From the NCBI RefSeq assembly GCF_028435365.1, contig NZ_JAGTJJ010000002.1, positions 124,001 to 188,000 of the forward strand: a stretch of 64,000 nucleotides of DNA, given 5' to 3'. This document shows, piece after piece, positions 42,956 to 51,329 of this stretch (its first letter is position 1; every line of letters starts with the position of its first letter). Both the position numbers and the translations under genes were made by a program. Below the pieces are notes generated by a model that worked only from the letters and a program-made list of their open reading frames with translations, made no database searches and was not told the DNA's origin. Source of the DNA: Polyangium jinanense (lineage in GTDB: Bacteria > Myxococcota > Polyangia > Polyangiales > Polyangiaceae).

Positions 42956-42998
42956 CCCCTCCCACGTGCCCAAGCAACGCTCGGGGCCTTGGGAGGGG
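42956..42998. terminator. Candidate bidirectional hairpin between convergent genes
   Basis: Nine-bp arms CCCCTCCCA (42956-42964) / TGGGAGGGG (42990-42998) enclose about 25 bases that can pair further (GCCC/GGGC). It lies between the ends of the NYN gene (42792) and the minus-strand gene (43029). No T-run follows on either strand, so termination is uncertain. A 13-bp direct repeat (42854-42866 and 42896-42908) lies in the same gap. Confidence 0.4.
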
Positions 42999-43028
42999 TG
43001 GTGACCGGCCCCTCTGTCGACGCTCGGG

Positions 43029-43766
43029 TTACTCGTCGCCCGTGTCCTCGTCCGTATCCTCGGCCTCACGCGCTTCCGGCTCCTCGGCCGGGGGCTCGGT
43101 GACCTTCGTGCCGGCGGGGACCTGGAGGTCGTAGAAGTAAAGGCGGAGCTGGTCGACGCGGCCGAGGTGGCGCAGGAGGCTCTCGCAGAGCGCCTTCGCG
43201 GCGACGTAGCCATTGAGCCAGACCTGCCTCGTCGCCTCGACCTCCGGCGTCAGGGATTGCCTGTCGATACGGGCGTCGTCGGCGAATGCGACGACGGGCG
43301 CGAGCGACTTCGTCATGGCATCGAATCGACCGTGCCAATGCGCTGCCTCGCGCACGGGGCAGCCGGGCGCGGCGAGCTTCGTCGTGATGTGGGTGACCGC
43401 GAGGACGACGTCGGCGGCGGCCTTTCCGACGCTTCCGGCGGTGCCGTCTTTCGTGAAAAACACCTTCCGGTCGATGACGCCGTTGTCGTGCGCGCCGAGG
43501 TGGGTGCTGAATTTGCCGAGGAGGGCGCGAGCCTGCTTGAGGAGCGGCGCCTTGCTCCGGACGCCCTGCCTGCGCGAGGCGTCCGTGCCGCGCGCGGCCT
43601 CCACGGCCGATTTCACGGCGGCGGTCTGGGCGTCGATCTGGTCGGCGGCGTAGTTCAATGCAGGATCGTATTCGGGGATCAGACCGAGGAGTTTCTTGCG
43701 GATCTTGTTCGAGGCATAAGGACCGTAAATTGTGACCTCGTCCTGATCGATGGACCTGTCTGCCAT
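43029..43766 (-). CDS. Helical protein with acidic tail, unknown function
   Basis: A 245-residue protein that I cannot assign. It begins MADRSIDQDEVTIYGPYA, continues with several helices (IDAQTAAVKSAVEAARGTDA, KAPLLKQARALLGKFSTHLG), a motif DRKVFFTKDGT, further helices around WHGRFDAMTKSLAPVVAFAD, and ends with a strongly acidic tail (EEPEAREAEDTDEDTGDE). No signal or membrane segment. The start at 43766 has GAAGGAAG upstream; a longer frame to 44018 would run over the divergent gene. The plan is loosely similar to the protein at 16829-17539. Confidence 0.75.
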   Translation of the reverse strand: MADRSIDQDEVTIYGPYASNKIRKKLLGLIPEYDPALNYAADQIDAQTAAVKSAVEAARGTDASRRQGVRSKAPLLKQARALLGKFSTHLGAHDNGVIDRKVFFTKDGTAGSVGKAAADVVLAVTHITTKLAAPGCPVREAAHWHGRFDAMTKSLAPVVAFADDARIDRQSLTPEVEATRQVWLNGYVAAKALCESLLRHLGRVDQLRLYFYDLQVPAGTKVTEPPAEEPEAREAEDTDEDTGDE

Positions 43767-43896
43767 TCCGGACTTCCTTCGAAAGGGGATGGCCGACGCT
43801 AGCGGATGCGAAGGGGCCGTCCATGCCACGAAGGTGGGCTCGCGTCCGCGGGGCAGATCGTGTAGAGTGGCCGGGACGAGCACGAGAGAGCCGCCG

Positions 43897-44373
43897 ATGA
43901 CCCGCCGGAAGAAGCTCTTTGCCGCAGCCATCGCCTTGCCGATCGCCGTCGCCGTGGGCGTGGGCCTGAAGGTCCGCCGTGCCTCGTCGGACACGCTGGG
44001 GGCGGATGCTTGCGACAAGGACCTCGCGGCGGTGTTCGAGTTATGCGAGCCAGGCGGGGAGATCTGCGAGAAGCCGCCCGAGGGACAAGAGGGAGCCTGC
44101 CAGGCCGGGTGCGTGATGGCGAAGTGCCCGAATCAGGTGGCGTGCACGGAGCTCGACCCCATCTGGTGCAAGCCGTGCGAGGATGAAGAGGGGGCGCTCT
44201 TTCATCGCCTCGTCATCGAGGCGAACGAACTCTGCTTTCCGACACCTGATCCGGCCACGTGGAATCTTGCCATGTGGAAGGAGTACGACGTTTGCCATAC
44301 GAGAGAAGTGGAGCGGAGGTGCCCGGCGCTCATCGGTACGAAGTGGCACTTGCCGCCCGACCGCAGAGATTGA
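43897..44373 (+). CDS. Membrane-anchored Cys-rich protein, duplicate 1
   Basis: A 158-residue protein with a basic N-terminus and one hydrophobic segment (FAAAIALPIAVAVGVGL), probably an uncleaved anchor or signal. The extracytoplasmic part contains paired cysteines: ACDKDLAAVFELC, GEICEKPPEG, CQAGCVMAKCP, ACTELDPIWCKPC. Its first 107 residues are nearly identical to the protein at 45053-45532, while the remaining 50 are much less conserved apart from WNLA..W, ERRCPAL and LPPDRR. The upstream DNA (CGTGTAGA.TGGCCG.GAC) is duplicated too. No known family. It is divergent from the gene ending at 43029. Confidence 0.78.
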   Translation: MTRRKKLFAAAIALPIAVAVGVGLKVRRASSDTLGADACDKDLAAVFELCEPGGEICEKPPEGQEGACQAGCVMAKCPNQVACTELDPIWCKPCEDEEGALFHRLVIEANELCFPTPDPATWNLAMWKEYDVCHTREVERRCPALIGTKWHLPPDRRD

Positions 44374-44391
44374 CGTTTCGTTCGTGGCCGT

Positions 44392-44886
44392 TCAGATCCC
44401 GCCCTGGCCGCCCGCGTCATTGCCGCCGCCGTAGTCGTTCGTTCCGCCCGTGCCCTGCGGGTCGCTCTTGAAATCGCCGCTGGCCGCGCTCCCGACGATG
44501 ATGACGGGGCCGTCCCCGGGATTCGAGCCGCAGCCGTTCGACCCAGGGGGGTCGAGGCAGATGACTTTGGGGTCAACCTCGAGGACGCTGCATTTCACGC
44601 CGATTCCGCGCTCTTTTGCCCTTTGGATGCATGCGTCTTCGTTCTCCCAGGCGCTTCTGCGGTCGATGATCTGCGCGTCCTCCGCTCCCACCAAGGGTTG
44701 TCGACGGTTACCCGCGCCTTGCAAAGCGCAAGTGAGGACCACGTTGCACTGGACGAGAACCCCCTCCCTGGCGCCCGCCTCGGCGTTCGGGGCTCCTTTT
44801 TTCGGGTTCTTGCACGCGGGCTCCCAACAGGCTGGCGCGAGCACGACGAACCACACGAAAAACAAGCCAACGACGAGCATTCTCAT
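44392..44886 (-). CDS. Small lipoprotein between the duplicated genes
   Basis: A 164-residue predicted lipoprotein, signal MRMLVVGLFFVWFVVLAPAC. A Cys-containing central domain follows (LVQCNVVLTC ... DACIQRAKERGIGVKCSVLE ... VICLDPPGSNGC) and a Gly/Asn-rich C-terminal tail (GTGGTNDYGGGNDAGGQGGI). It lies in opposite orientation between the two duplicated Cys-rich genes. The family is not recognised; the position suggests it was inserted between, or brought along with, the duplication. Confidence 0.72.
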   Translation of the reverse strand: MRMLVVGLFFVWFVVLAPACWEPACKNPKKGAPNAEAGAREGVLVQCNVVLTCALQGAGNRRQPLVGAEDAQIIDRRSAWENEDACIQRAKERGIGVKCSVLEVDPKVICLDPPGSNGCGSNPGDGPVIIVGSAASGDFKSDPQGTGGTNDYGGGNDAGGQGGI

Positions 44887-45052
44887 GCCCAGCCTCCGCG
44901 CCGGAGGCAGCGTACAAGACCGGGTCCGGGAGGCACAAATTTCGATCGGTGCCCCGAGAATGGCCGCGTGCGACCCCGGCCCGCGATCGAAGGACTCGCG
45001 TCATCGGCGCTGATCGTGTAGACTGGCCGCGACAAGCACGGAGGAAGGATTC

Positions 45053-45532
45053 GTGACCCGCCGGAAGAAGCTCTTCGCCGTTGCCATCGCCTTGCCGATC
45101 GCCGTCGCCGTGGGCGTGGGTCTCAAGGTGCGCCGGGCTGTGTCTGACCCCCTTGGCGCCGACGCCTGCGACAAGGACCTCGCGGCGGTGTTCGAGCTGT
45201 GCGAGGCGGGGGGCGAGATCTGCGAGAAGCCGCCCGAGGGACAAGAGGAAGCCTGCCAGGCCGGCTGCGTGATGGCCCGGTGCCCGAATCACGTGGCGTG
45301 TACGGAGCTGGATCCCATCTGGTGCAAGCCGTGCGAGGATGAAGAGGGCGCGCTCCATTGGAGCATCACGCTCGAGGTAAGCGACCGCTGCAAACCTTCG
45401 CCTGATCTGTCTACATGGAATCTTGCCGGGTGGAAGGCTTACAGCGATTGCTTTGTCGCGGAGACGGAGCGCAGGTGCCCGGCGCTCAAAGATAAGCCCC
45501 AGTGGTACCTCCCGCCCGATCGCAGGCAATGA
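45053..45532 (+). CDS. Membrane-anchored Cys-rich protein, duplicate 2
   Basis: A 159-residue paralogue of the protein at 43897-44373. The start is GTG, with GAGGAAGG seven bases upstream; the encoded N-terminus MTRRKKLFAVAIALPIAVAV matches duplicate 1. The cysteine pattern is conserved (CDKDL, FELC, EICEK, CQAGC, CTELDPIWCKPC), but after EDEEGALH the sequence diverges abruptly (WSITLEVSDRCKPSPDLS) before rejoining at WNLAGWK. Function unknown. It is convergent with the second Cys-rich lipoprotein module (31 bases between stops). Confidence 0.78.
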   Translation: MTRRKKLFAVAIALPIAVAVGVGLKVRRAVSDPLGADACDKDLAAVFELCEAGGEICEKPPEGQEEACQAGCVMARCPNHVACTELDPIWCKPCEDEEGALHWSITLEVSDRCKPSPDLSTWNLAGWKAYSDCFVAETERRCPALKDKPQWYLPPDRRQ

Positions 45533-45563
45533 CCCGACCCGGCCCGCGCTCCGCGCCGGCTCA

Positions 45564-46682
45564 TCAAGCCACGTAACAACAAACCGTCCGCGGTCCGATC
45601 TTCGCGACCTCCCCGACGACCTCCCCTCCCGCAGCCTGGCAGCTCCCCGGCTGATACACGGGCGAGAGCGCCGTCTTCGACCCGATCGCGCGCCCGGCAG
45701 GCACGACGTCATGGCACGTGGGGCCCTTCGACCAGGCGCTCGCGATGAGGGGCGTCAGGGTACAAGCGGCGTCGGAATAAAATGCGATATCGGAATGACA
45801 ATAACTCCCCTCCGGCGCGCCGCAGGAGCACGCCGTGCAAACGCGTTCGTCGCTGAAGCCTTCATAAAATGTAAATTGTTCGCTGTACCCCTCGGCCGCG
45901 CAGTCGTGGAGCCCCTCCCGCTGGACGCACTGGCGAAACCCGGTCGGCGCCGTGGGGACGCAATGCTCGTCGGACGCGCATGCGCCGAACGCGCTGCCCT
46001 CGCAGACCCGCGCGACGAGGCCCCACGAGGGGGCGGGCGCAGGGGCCGTCACCGCGCCGGACCCGTCGAGCGCCTCGCAGGACTCCGCCGCGATGCCGAG
46101 CGGACCCACCGTGATCGACTGGACGCACGGCCCTTCGGGCCCGCAAGAGAGGTCCGCGGGGAGGGCGTCTCCTGCGGCGCAGGCGCCGTCCCACCCGGCG
46201 GGCGGGTCGGCCGGCGTCGCGGTCGCCTCCTCGGCGAGCGTGCATGGCGCGGCGTGCGCCGTGATGCTGGAGGGGAGCGCGCACGTGCCCGTCGAGGGGG
46301 TACACGTGCAGGGGCCGCATTTCTTCGGGGGGATCACGAGATCGGCGTGCCACACGAATTGCTCGACGGGCGCGTTGTCGGGGCAGGGGGGCGCGGCGCC
46401 GTCGTTGGGCCCGATCCACACGAGGACGGGGAAAGACATGTCGCCCGGGTGGAGGGGGACGCAGTCGTCGCGACACGTGAAATCGCAATCGATGGGCCCC
46501 CCGCTGCTGGTTGGGCCGCCCTCCTCCTCGTCGCCGTCCGTCCCCGCGTCGGGGGAGGCACCGCCGGCGCCCCCGTCGAGTTCGATATAGGTAAACACGC
46601 CCTCCCCGCATGAGGCCACGGAGAGGAGCGCAATCGGCAGGAAGACGAAAATGAGACCGATGTAACGTTTGAAATTCTTCAT
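45564..46682 (-). CDS. Cys-rich lipoprotein, module B
   Basis: A 372-residue lipoprotein homologous to the one at 18791-19894. The signal ends IALLSVASC; a Gly/Asp/Glu linker follows (GGAGGASPDAGTDGDEEEGG). The Cys-rich body includes CDFTCRDDCVPL, KKCGPCTCTPSTGTC, PPAGWDGACAAG, CASDEHCVPTAPTGFRQC, ERVCTACSCGAPEG and the terminal TVCCYVA. About 26 cysteines imply disulfides. It lies eight bases downstream of the module B barrel gene, the same order as module A. No enzymatic motif. Confidence 0.82.
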   Translation of the reverse strand: MKNFKRYIGLIFVFLPIALLSVASCGEGVFTYIELDGGAGGASPDAGTDGDEEEGGPTSSGGPIDCDFTCRDDCVPLHPGDMSFPVLVWIGPNDGAAPPCPDNAPVEQFVWHADLVIPPKKCGPCTCTPSTGTCALPSSITAHAAPCTLAEEATATPADPPAGWDGACAAGDALPADLSCGPEGPCVQSITVGPLGIAAESCEALDGSGAVTAPAPAPSWGLVARVCEGSAFGACASDEHCVPTAPTGFRQCVQREGLHDCAAEGYSEQFTFYEGFSDERVCTACSCGAPEGSYCHSDIAFYSDAACTLTPLIASAWSKGPTCHDVVPAGRAIGSKTALSPVYQPGSCQAAGGEVVGEVAKIGPRTVCCYVA

Positions 46683-46690
46683 GACATTAC

Positions 46691-47755
46691 CTATTCACTC
46701 AGATGAATGACCACCGCTGCGCCGACCGCCAAGCGCAAGAGCGGCGAGCGCCAGTCAGCCACGGTCCGCGAAGCGTCGAGCTTCAGGACGAACGTCCGCG
46801 ACTGTACGTTGAGGTCGAAGAAACCAAGCAAGCCAAGGCGCTCTGACAGGCGCACCCTTCCGTTGATGCGCGCGCCGAACCCGACCGAGAAGCCATCCGC
46901 CTGGGTGAGCGCAAGCGGAGATTCCACATCGATACTCAGATGGCTGAAGGTCGCTGCCCCGCAAGCGTCGATGTGCTCGAACGCATAACATGGGAGTGCC
47001 GATGCAGCCCACACGGATGCTCGGCCGGGGAGTTCATGATCACCGATCCCCGAGGCGGGCGTGATCAACCCACGCAGCTCTGCGGCGACCGCGAACCGGC
47101 GCCAGCGAAGCCCGAGTAAGCCGTTTCCGCCCACAGCGACCCCGGGCAACCCGTGAAGCATCACGGCCGGGCCCAGGGCGGCCTCGACCTTGAACGGTGG
47201 CTTGTCCTCGATCGGACGCGGCAACGGCTCCTTCGAGACCACGACCACGGGCTCGTACGCCTCCTCCTCGACCGGGTGGAGCAGCTTCACGATGGCGGAC
47301 GACGGCTCGAAATCCAGCACCGGGCGCCCGACCTCGAAATCGACCGGCGCGACGAGCCACGGGGGCGGCTCCGACCCTCGCCAAGCGCGCGGGCCGAAGG
47401 CGATGGACACGAGCACCGCGACGTCATAGAGGAGCTCGCGGCAGTCCCCCTGGGTGAGCACGCGCCGCCACTCCCCGTTGCTCTCGGGATCCGGCACCGT
47501 GATCACGGCATCGAGCTTGTTCCCGTTCGGATGCGTCTCGATCCGCAACGTCGCCCGGGCGTCGTCCCGCACGAGCAGATACCCGAACTCTGCCGCGAGG
47601 ATGAGGCCAAACTCCTCCGCCGTGGGGCACCCGCGCCCGGGGAGCGCTTGCAAGTCCAGCCGGAACGCGATCTTTGGCGCAGGCTCGGCGGCCGCCGCCC
47701 GCGGGAGCGCGAGCGCGACGAGAGCAGAGGCGAGGGCAGCAGCGCGGTGAGCCAT
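46691..47755 (-). CDS. Outer-membrane beta-barrel-like protein with extra N-terminal domain, module B
   Basis: A 354-residue exported protein. The signal peptide (ASALVALALPRAAA) is followed by an alpha/beta N-terminal domain of about 150 residues with FRLDLQALPGRGCPTAEEFG, LRIETHPNGNKLDAVITVPD and CRELLYDVAVLVSIAFG. From about residue 190 a barrel-like region begins (VEAALGPAVMLHGLPGVAVG, RRFAVAAELRGLI) with a two-Cys loop (LPCYAFEHIDACGAATF) and final strands LLRLAVGAAVVIHLSE. The barrel part parallels the protein at 18122-18784. The N-terminal domain resembles the periplasmic domain often fused to such barrels in Polyangiales. Function unknown. Confidence 0.78.
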   Translation of the reverse strand: MAHRAAALASALVALALPRAAAAEPAPKIAFRLDLQALPGRGCPTAEEFGLILAAEFGYLLVRDDARATLRIETHPNGNKLDAVITVPDPESNGEWRRVLTQGDCRELLYDVAVLVSIAFGPRAWRGSEPPPWLVAPVDFEVGRPVLDFEPSSAIVKLLHPVEEEAYEPVVVVSKEPLPRPIEDKPPFKVEAALGPAVMLHGLPGVAVGGNGLLGLRWRRFAVAAELRGLITPASGIGDHELPGRASVWAASALPCYAFEHIDACGAATFSHLSIDVESPLALTQADGFSVGFGARINGRVRLSERLGLLGFFDLNVQSRTFVLKLDASRTVADWRSPLLRLAVGAAVVIHLSE

Positions 47756-47882
47756 GACGAACCCGAGGGTAGGGGAGAGCGGGCGTGCGGCGCAAGCACC
47801 GTCACCCGCGGTATGCGCTGTCCACGCTGGAGTTCGTCCGAGGAAAACGAGATTCAGGAGCAGCCCGCTCGCCTACCTCCCG

Positions 47883-48596
47883 TCACCGGGACGGCGCATA
47901 GATGAGATCGGAGCGCACCGCGTACTTCACGCCGGCCGTGACCTCGGCGCCCTCGTGCAGGAGCAGGTGGTCGAACACGACGACGCTCCCCGGGGCCGGA
48001 CGCACCGCGAATCGCACGCGATTGTTGAATTTGCGCCCTCGACCCTCCCCGCGGCGGCTCTTCTTGTCCTTCTCCTCGAAGAAACGCGTCGAGCCGCCTT
48101 CGAACCCTTCGTTCAAATAAATCATGAGTGACGCGCGCGTCTCCCCCCGCGGCACGGCCGTGCGCACGTCGAGGTGCGGGGAGAAGCGTTGACCGACCTC
48201 GTACCGATAGACCCGAAAGCGATCGTTCAGGCCCACGAGGGGCGAGGCCTCGTGCTCCGTGTCCACGTGGCCGCGAATGCGCGCCCAGAGCCCCTCGGCG
48301 AGCCGCTCTGCGTCGAGCACGACGCGCAGGTTGTTGCGGGCCGCGAGGTTCACCCGGTACGTGTCGTTGCCAATGGCGAGCCCCGCGTGCGTGAAGCCGA
48401 TCGCCTCCGCCGTGGTGATCAATCGCTTGCATTCCTTCGGCGACATCACGCCGTGCAGGAGATACACCCCCGTCTCGACGTCCTCGCGGCGGACCGCGAC
48501 GGCGCGGTCTTCGTCGAGCAAGACCTCGTCGAGGCGATGCGGCACGGCGCGGAAGGTCTCCTCTCGGCGGAAGGAGATGTGGGTTCGGGATTTCAT
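47883..48596 (-). CDS. 2OG-Fe(II) oxygenase (prolyl 4-hydroxylase-like)
   Basis: A 237-residue dioxygenase domain protein using Fe(II) and 2-oxoglutarate. The iron ligands are His141 and Asp143 (FSPHLDVRT) and His214 (FDHLLLHEG); the 2OG-binding basic residue is Arg228 (KYAVRSDLIY). A double-stranded beta-helix pattern is visible around SLMIYLNEGFEGGSTRFF. The substrate may be protein or small molecule. The ATG at 48596 is chosen because GAGGAG sits six bases upstream; the ATG at 48602 directly abuts it. It is divergent from prfB with only 65 bases between starts. Confidence 0.9.
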   Translation of the reverse strand: MKSRTHISFRREETFRAVPHRLDEVLLDEDRAVAVRREDVETGVYLLHGVMSPKECKRLITTAEAIGFTHAGLAIGNDTYRVNLAARNNLRVVLDAERLAEGLWARIRGHVDTEHEASPLVGLNDRFRVYRYEVGQRFSPHLDVRTAVPRGETRASLMIYLNEGFEGGSTRFFEEKDKKSRRGEGRGRKFNNRVRFAVRPAPGSVVVFDHLLLHEGAEVTAGVKYAVRSDLIYAPSR

Positions 48597-48661
48597 GGAC
48601 ATCTCCTCGGGCAGCCTGGACGCCTTTGACGGCGTGAGCGCCCGAGTGTATACGATCACGT

Positions 48662-49751
48662 ATGAATTCTCCCATCCTCGAACGCCTCGCCGAGCTTCGT
48701 CGACGCCTGACCCGGCTCCGCGACGGTCTTTGACCTCCCCCGGCAGGCCCGGCGCCTCGCCGAACTCGACTTCCTTCTCAGCGAAACCGACCTCTGGCGC
48801 AACCGCGAACGTGCGGAAGAGCTCCTCGCGGAGCGAGCACGTCTCGGCGCCCTGAACGATCGGATCACGCACGCCGAGCGCGGGCTCGACGATACGCATA
48901 CGTTCGCCCTGCTCGCCTTCCACGAAGGCGACGCGGACGCGCTCGCCGCGGCCGAAGCCGATCTCGCAGCCATCGAGGTCGACCTCCGAGACGCGGAGCG
49001 CTCGTGCGCGCCCCCCGAACCGGAGGGATGCATGGGCGCAATCGTGTCCATTCAACCGGGCGCGGGCGGCGTCGACGCCAGGGACTTCGCGGCCATGCTC
49101 TTGCGGATGTACCTCCGGTGGGCGGCGCGGCGAGGGCTCCTCGTCGAGGAGCTCCACCGGCAGGAAGGAAATGAAGCGGGGATCGATGGCGCCGCGATCC
49201 GGATCCCGGGCGCCGGTGTGTACGGCGCTCTCCGGGGCGAGACCGGCGTCCATCGGCTCGTGCGCGTGAGCCCCTTCGGCAAAGGGGATCGGCGACAGAC
49301 CTCGTTCGTCGCGGTCGAGGTCCTGCTCGATATCGACGACACGATTCCCGTCGAGATTCGCGATGACGATATCGAGGTGACGACGATGTGCGCCGGCGGG
49401 CCCGGCGGACAAAACGTCAACAAGGTCGCGTCGGCGGTCCGGATGCGGCACCTTCCGACGGGGATCGTCATCGTCGCTCGGTCGGAGCGCAGCCAGCATC
49501 AAAACCGCGCGAGCGCACTCCGGCTCCTCCGGAGCAAGCTCGTCGAGCTCGAGCTCGAGCGGCGCGAACAGGCTGCGGCCACAAGACGCGGCACTCGGCC
49601 GGTCGCTCGATTCGGGCACCAGCGGCGCAGTTATGTCTTTGCGCCGCAGCGACTCGTGCGTGACGAAATCACCGGGGTCGTCAGCCCCCATGTCGAGCGT
49701 GTCCTCGACGGAGATCTCGACGCCCTGCTCGAACTTCCCGCGAAAAACTGA
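48662..49751 (+). CDS. prfB: Peptide chain release factor 2, with programmed +1 frameshift
   Basis: RF2 ends translation at UGA and UAA codons. Translation starts at 48662 ([17 protein letters not shown]) and meets an in-frame TGA at 48731-48733 within CTTTGAC, the conserved prfB slippery site; after a +1 shift, codon 24 (GAC, 48732) continues to 49751. The combined product is 362 residues, as in other RF2s. SPF (residues 203-205) for UGA recognition and GGQ (248-250) for peptide release lie within two residues of the E. coli positions. Unlike E. coli there is no AGGGGG-like Shine-Dalgarno element three bases before the CTT; the sequence there is CGCGACGGT. A call starting at 49032 would lose the N-terminal third. 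Confidence 0.93.
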
Positions 49752-49805
49752 TCCCACCTCGGCGCGCGCTCGCCTACGCTGAAACGTCTCCTCGGCGAGC
49801 CTCCC

Positions 49806-51320
49806 ATGCAAGACCCAGCGCGCAGTGACGTCCCCACCGAACCCACCCCGACCGCCGAATCCGAGGTCATCGCAGACGACGTCCGCCAGCTCCACCGGAT
49901 GGGTTATGCCCAGGAGCTCCTCCGGCGGATGAGCGGATTCTCCAATTTCGCCGTCTCCTTTTCGATCATCTGCATCCTCGCCGGCGGTCTCACCTCCTAT
50001 CACCTCGGCCTCTCCGCCGCGGGCGGCGCCTCGATTGGCCTCGGCTGGCCGCTCTCCTGCCTGCTCTCCTTTTGCTTCGCGCTCGCGATGGCCCAGCTCG
50101 CCTCGGCGTTCCCGACGGCGGGCGGCCTCTATCATTGGGCCTCCATTCTCGGCGGAAAGGGACTCGGCTGGGCGACGGCCTGGTTCAACCTCGTCGGCCT
50201 CGTCACCGTCCTCTCCGCGATCAACGTCGGCGCGTATCTCTTCATCGCGAGCTCGCTCGGCCCCGTCTTCGGCATCGACCCGGAAAAACTCGGCCCGGGC
50301 CACCAGCTCGCCGCCATCGTCGTCATCACCGCGACGCAGGCCCTCTTCAATCACCGCGGCATTCGCCTCACCACGCGCCTCACCGATTTCAGCGGGTATC
50401 TCATCTTCGTCGTCGCGATTGTCCTCACGGCCTCGATGCTCCTGTTTGCCCCGCGCCTCGACGCGTCGCGGCTCGTCACCTTCACCAATTTCAGCGGCGC
50501 GGCCGGCGGCGACGTCTGGCCCGCGACGAACGGCATGACCTGGCTCTTTTTGCTCGGCCTGCTCATGCCGGCGTACACCGTGACCGGATTCGACGCCTCC
50601 GCGCATACCGCCGAGGAGACCGTCGGCGCCGCGACGAACGTCCCCCGGGCCATTCTGCGCGCCGTGCTCTACTCGGGGGTTTTTGGGTACCTGATGGTCG
50701 CCTCGATCCTCCTCGCCATGCCGAGCGTGGAGGTCGGCGCCTCGAAAGGCCCGGGCGTGTTTTTCTGGGTGATGGGCGAGATCCTCCCGCGTCCTTTGCA
50801 GATCGCCCTCTACGTCGGCATCGGCATCGCCCAGTACCTCTGCGGCCTCGCCACCGTCACCAGCGCCTCGCGCATGACGTACGCGTTCGCCCGCGACGGC
50901 GGCCTTCCCTTTTCGTATGCCCTTCGCCGCGTGAGCGACGTCCACAGGACGCCCGCCCATGCGATCTGGGTCGTCGCGGCCGTGAGCACGGCGTTCACCA
51001 TCTACACGCCCGTGTATTCGACGATCACCGCGGTCTGCACGATTTTCCTCTACATCTCCTACGGCATGCCCATCGCGCTCGGCCTCTTCGCCTACGGCCG
51101 CACCTGGACCACGATGGGGCCCTTTTCGCTCGGCCCCTGGTATCGCCTCGTCGCGGTGATCTGCGTGCTCGGCTGCGCGCTCCTTCTCGCCATCGGCGTC
51201 GCGCCCCCGAACGACAAGGCCTTGCCGATCACGCTCGGCGCGCTTTTCGTCACGATTCTCGTGTGGTTTGGTGGTCTCCGGCGGGTGTTCAAGGGGCCGC
51301 CGGCCGCCGGTCCGGCCTGA
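49806..51320 (+). CDS. APC superfamily amino acid permease
   Basis: A 504-residue inner-membrane transporter with about 12 membrane helices. The N-terminus has the hydrophilic leader QLHRMGYAQELLRRMSGFSN, then TM1 with FAVSFSIICILAGGLTSY (the substrate-binding unwound helix region in APC carriers), FPTAGGLYHWASILGG, and TM6 with TVTGFDASAHTAEET. That set matches the GABA/choline permease (ACT) branch. Export versus import cannot be judged. It follows prfB by 54 bases in the same direction and converges with the kinase gene. Confidence 0.92.
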   Translation: MQDPARSDVPTEPTPTAESEVIADDVRQLHRMGYAQELLRRMSGFSNFAVSFSIICILAGGLTSYHLGLSAAGGASIGLGWPLSCLLSFCFALAMAQLASAFPTAGGLYHWASILGGKGLGWATAWFNLVGLVTVLSAINVGAYLFIASSLGPVFGIDPEKLGPGHQLAAIVVITATQALFNHRGIRLTTRLTDFSGYLIFVVAIVLTASMLLFAPRLDASRLVTFTNFSGAAGGDVWPATNGMTWLFLLGLLMPAYTVTGFDASAHTAEETVGAATNVPRAILRAVLYSGVFGYLMVASILLAMPSVEVGASKGPGVFFWVMGEILPRPLQIALYVGIGIAQYLCGLATVTSASRMTYAFARDGGLPFSYALRRVSDVHRTPAHAIWVVAAVSTAFTIYTPVYSTITAVCTIFLYISYGMPIALGLFAYGRTWTTMGPFSLGPWYRLVAVICVLGCALLLAIGVAPPNDKALPITLGALFVTILVWFGGLRRVFKGPPAAGPA

Positions 51321-51329
51321 ATTCGTTTC

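Noticed and set aside
49032..49751. A 239-residue release factor starting at the ATG at 49032, as a short RF-H-like protein.
   Set aside because: The sequence upstream in the same frame continues as a normal RF2 N-terminal helical domain and joins the true start through CTTTGAC at 48728.
48597..50960. Minus-strand open frame of 1025 codons continuing upstream of the 2OG oxygenase.
   Set aside because: It is the antisense of prfB and the APC permease, composed of Arg/Glu/Asp/Ala low-complexity shadow sequence; only the last 237 codons encode a recognisable domain.
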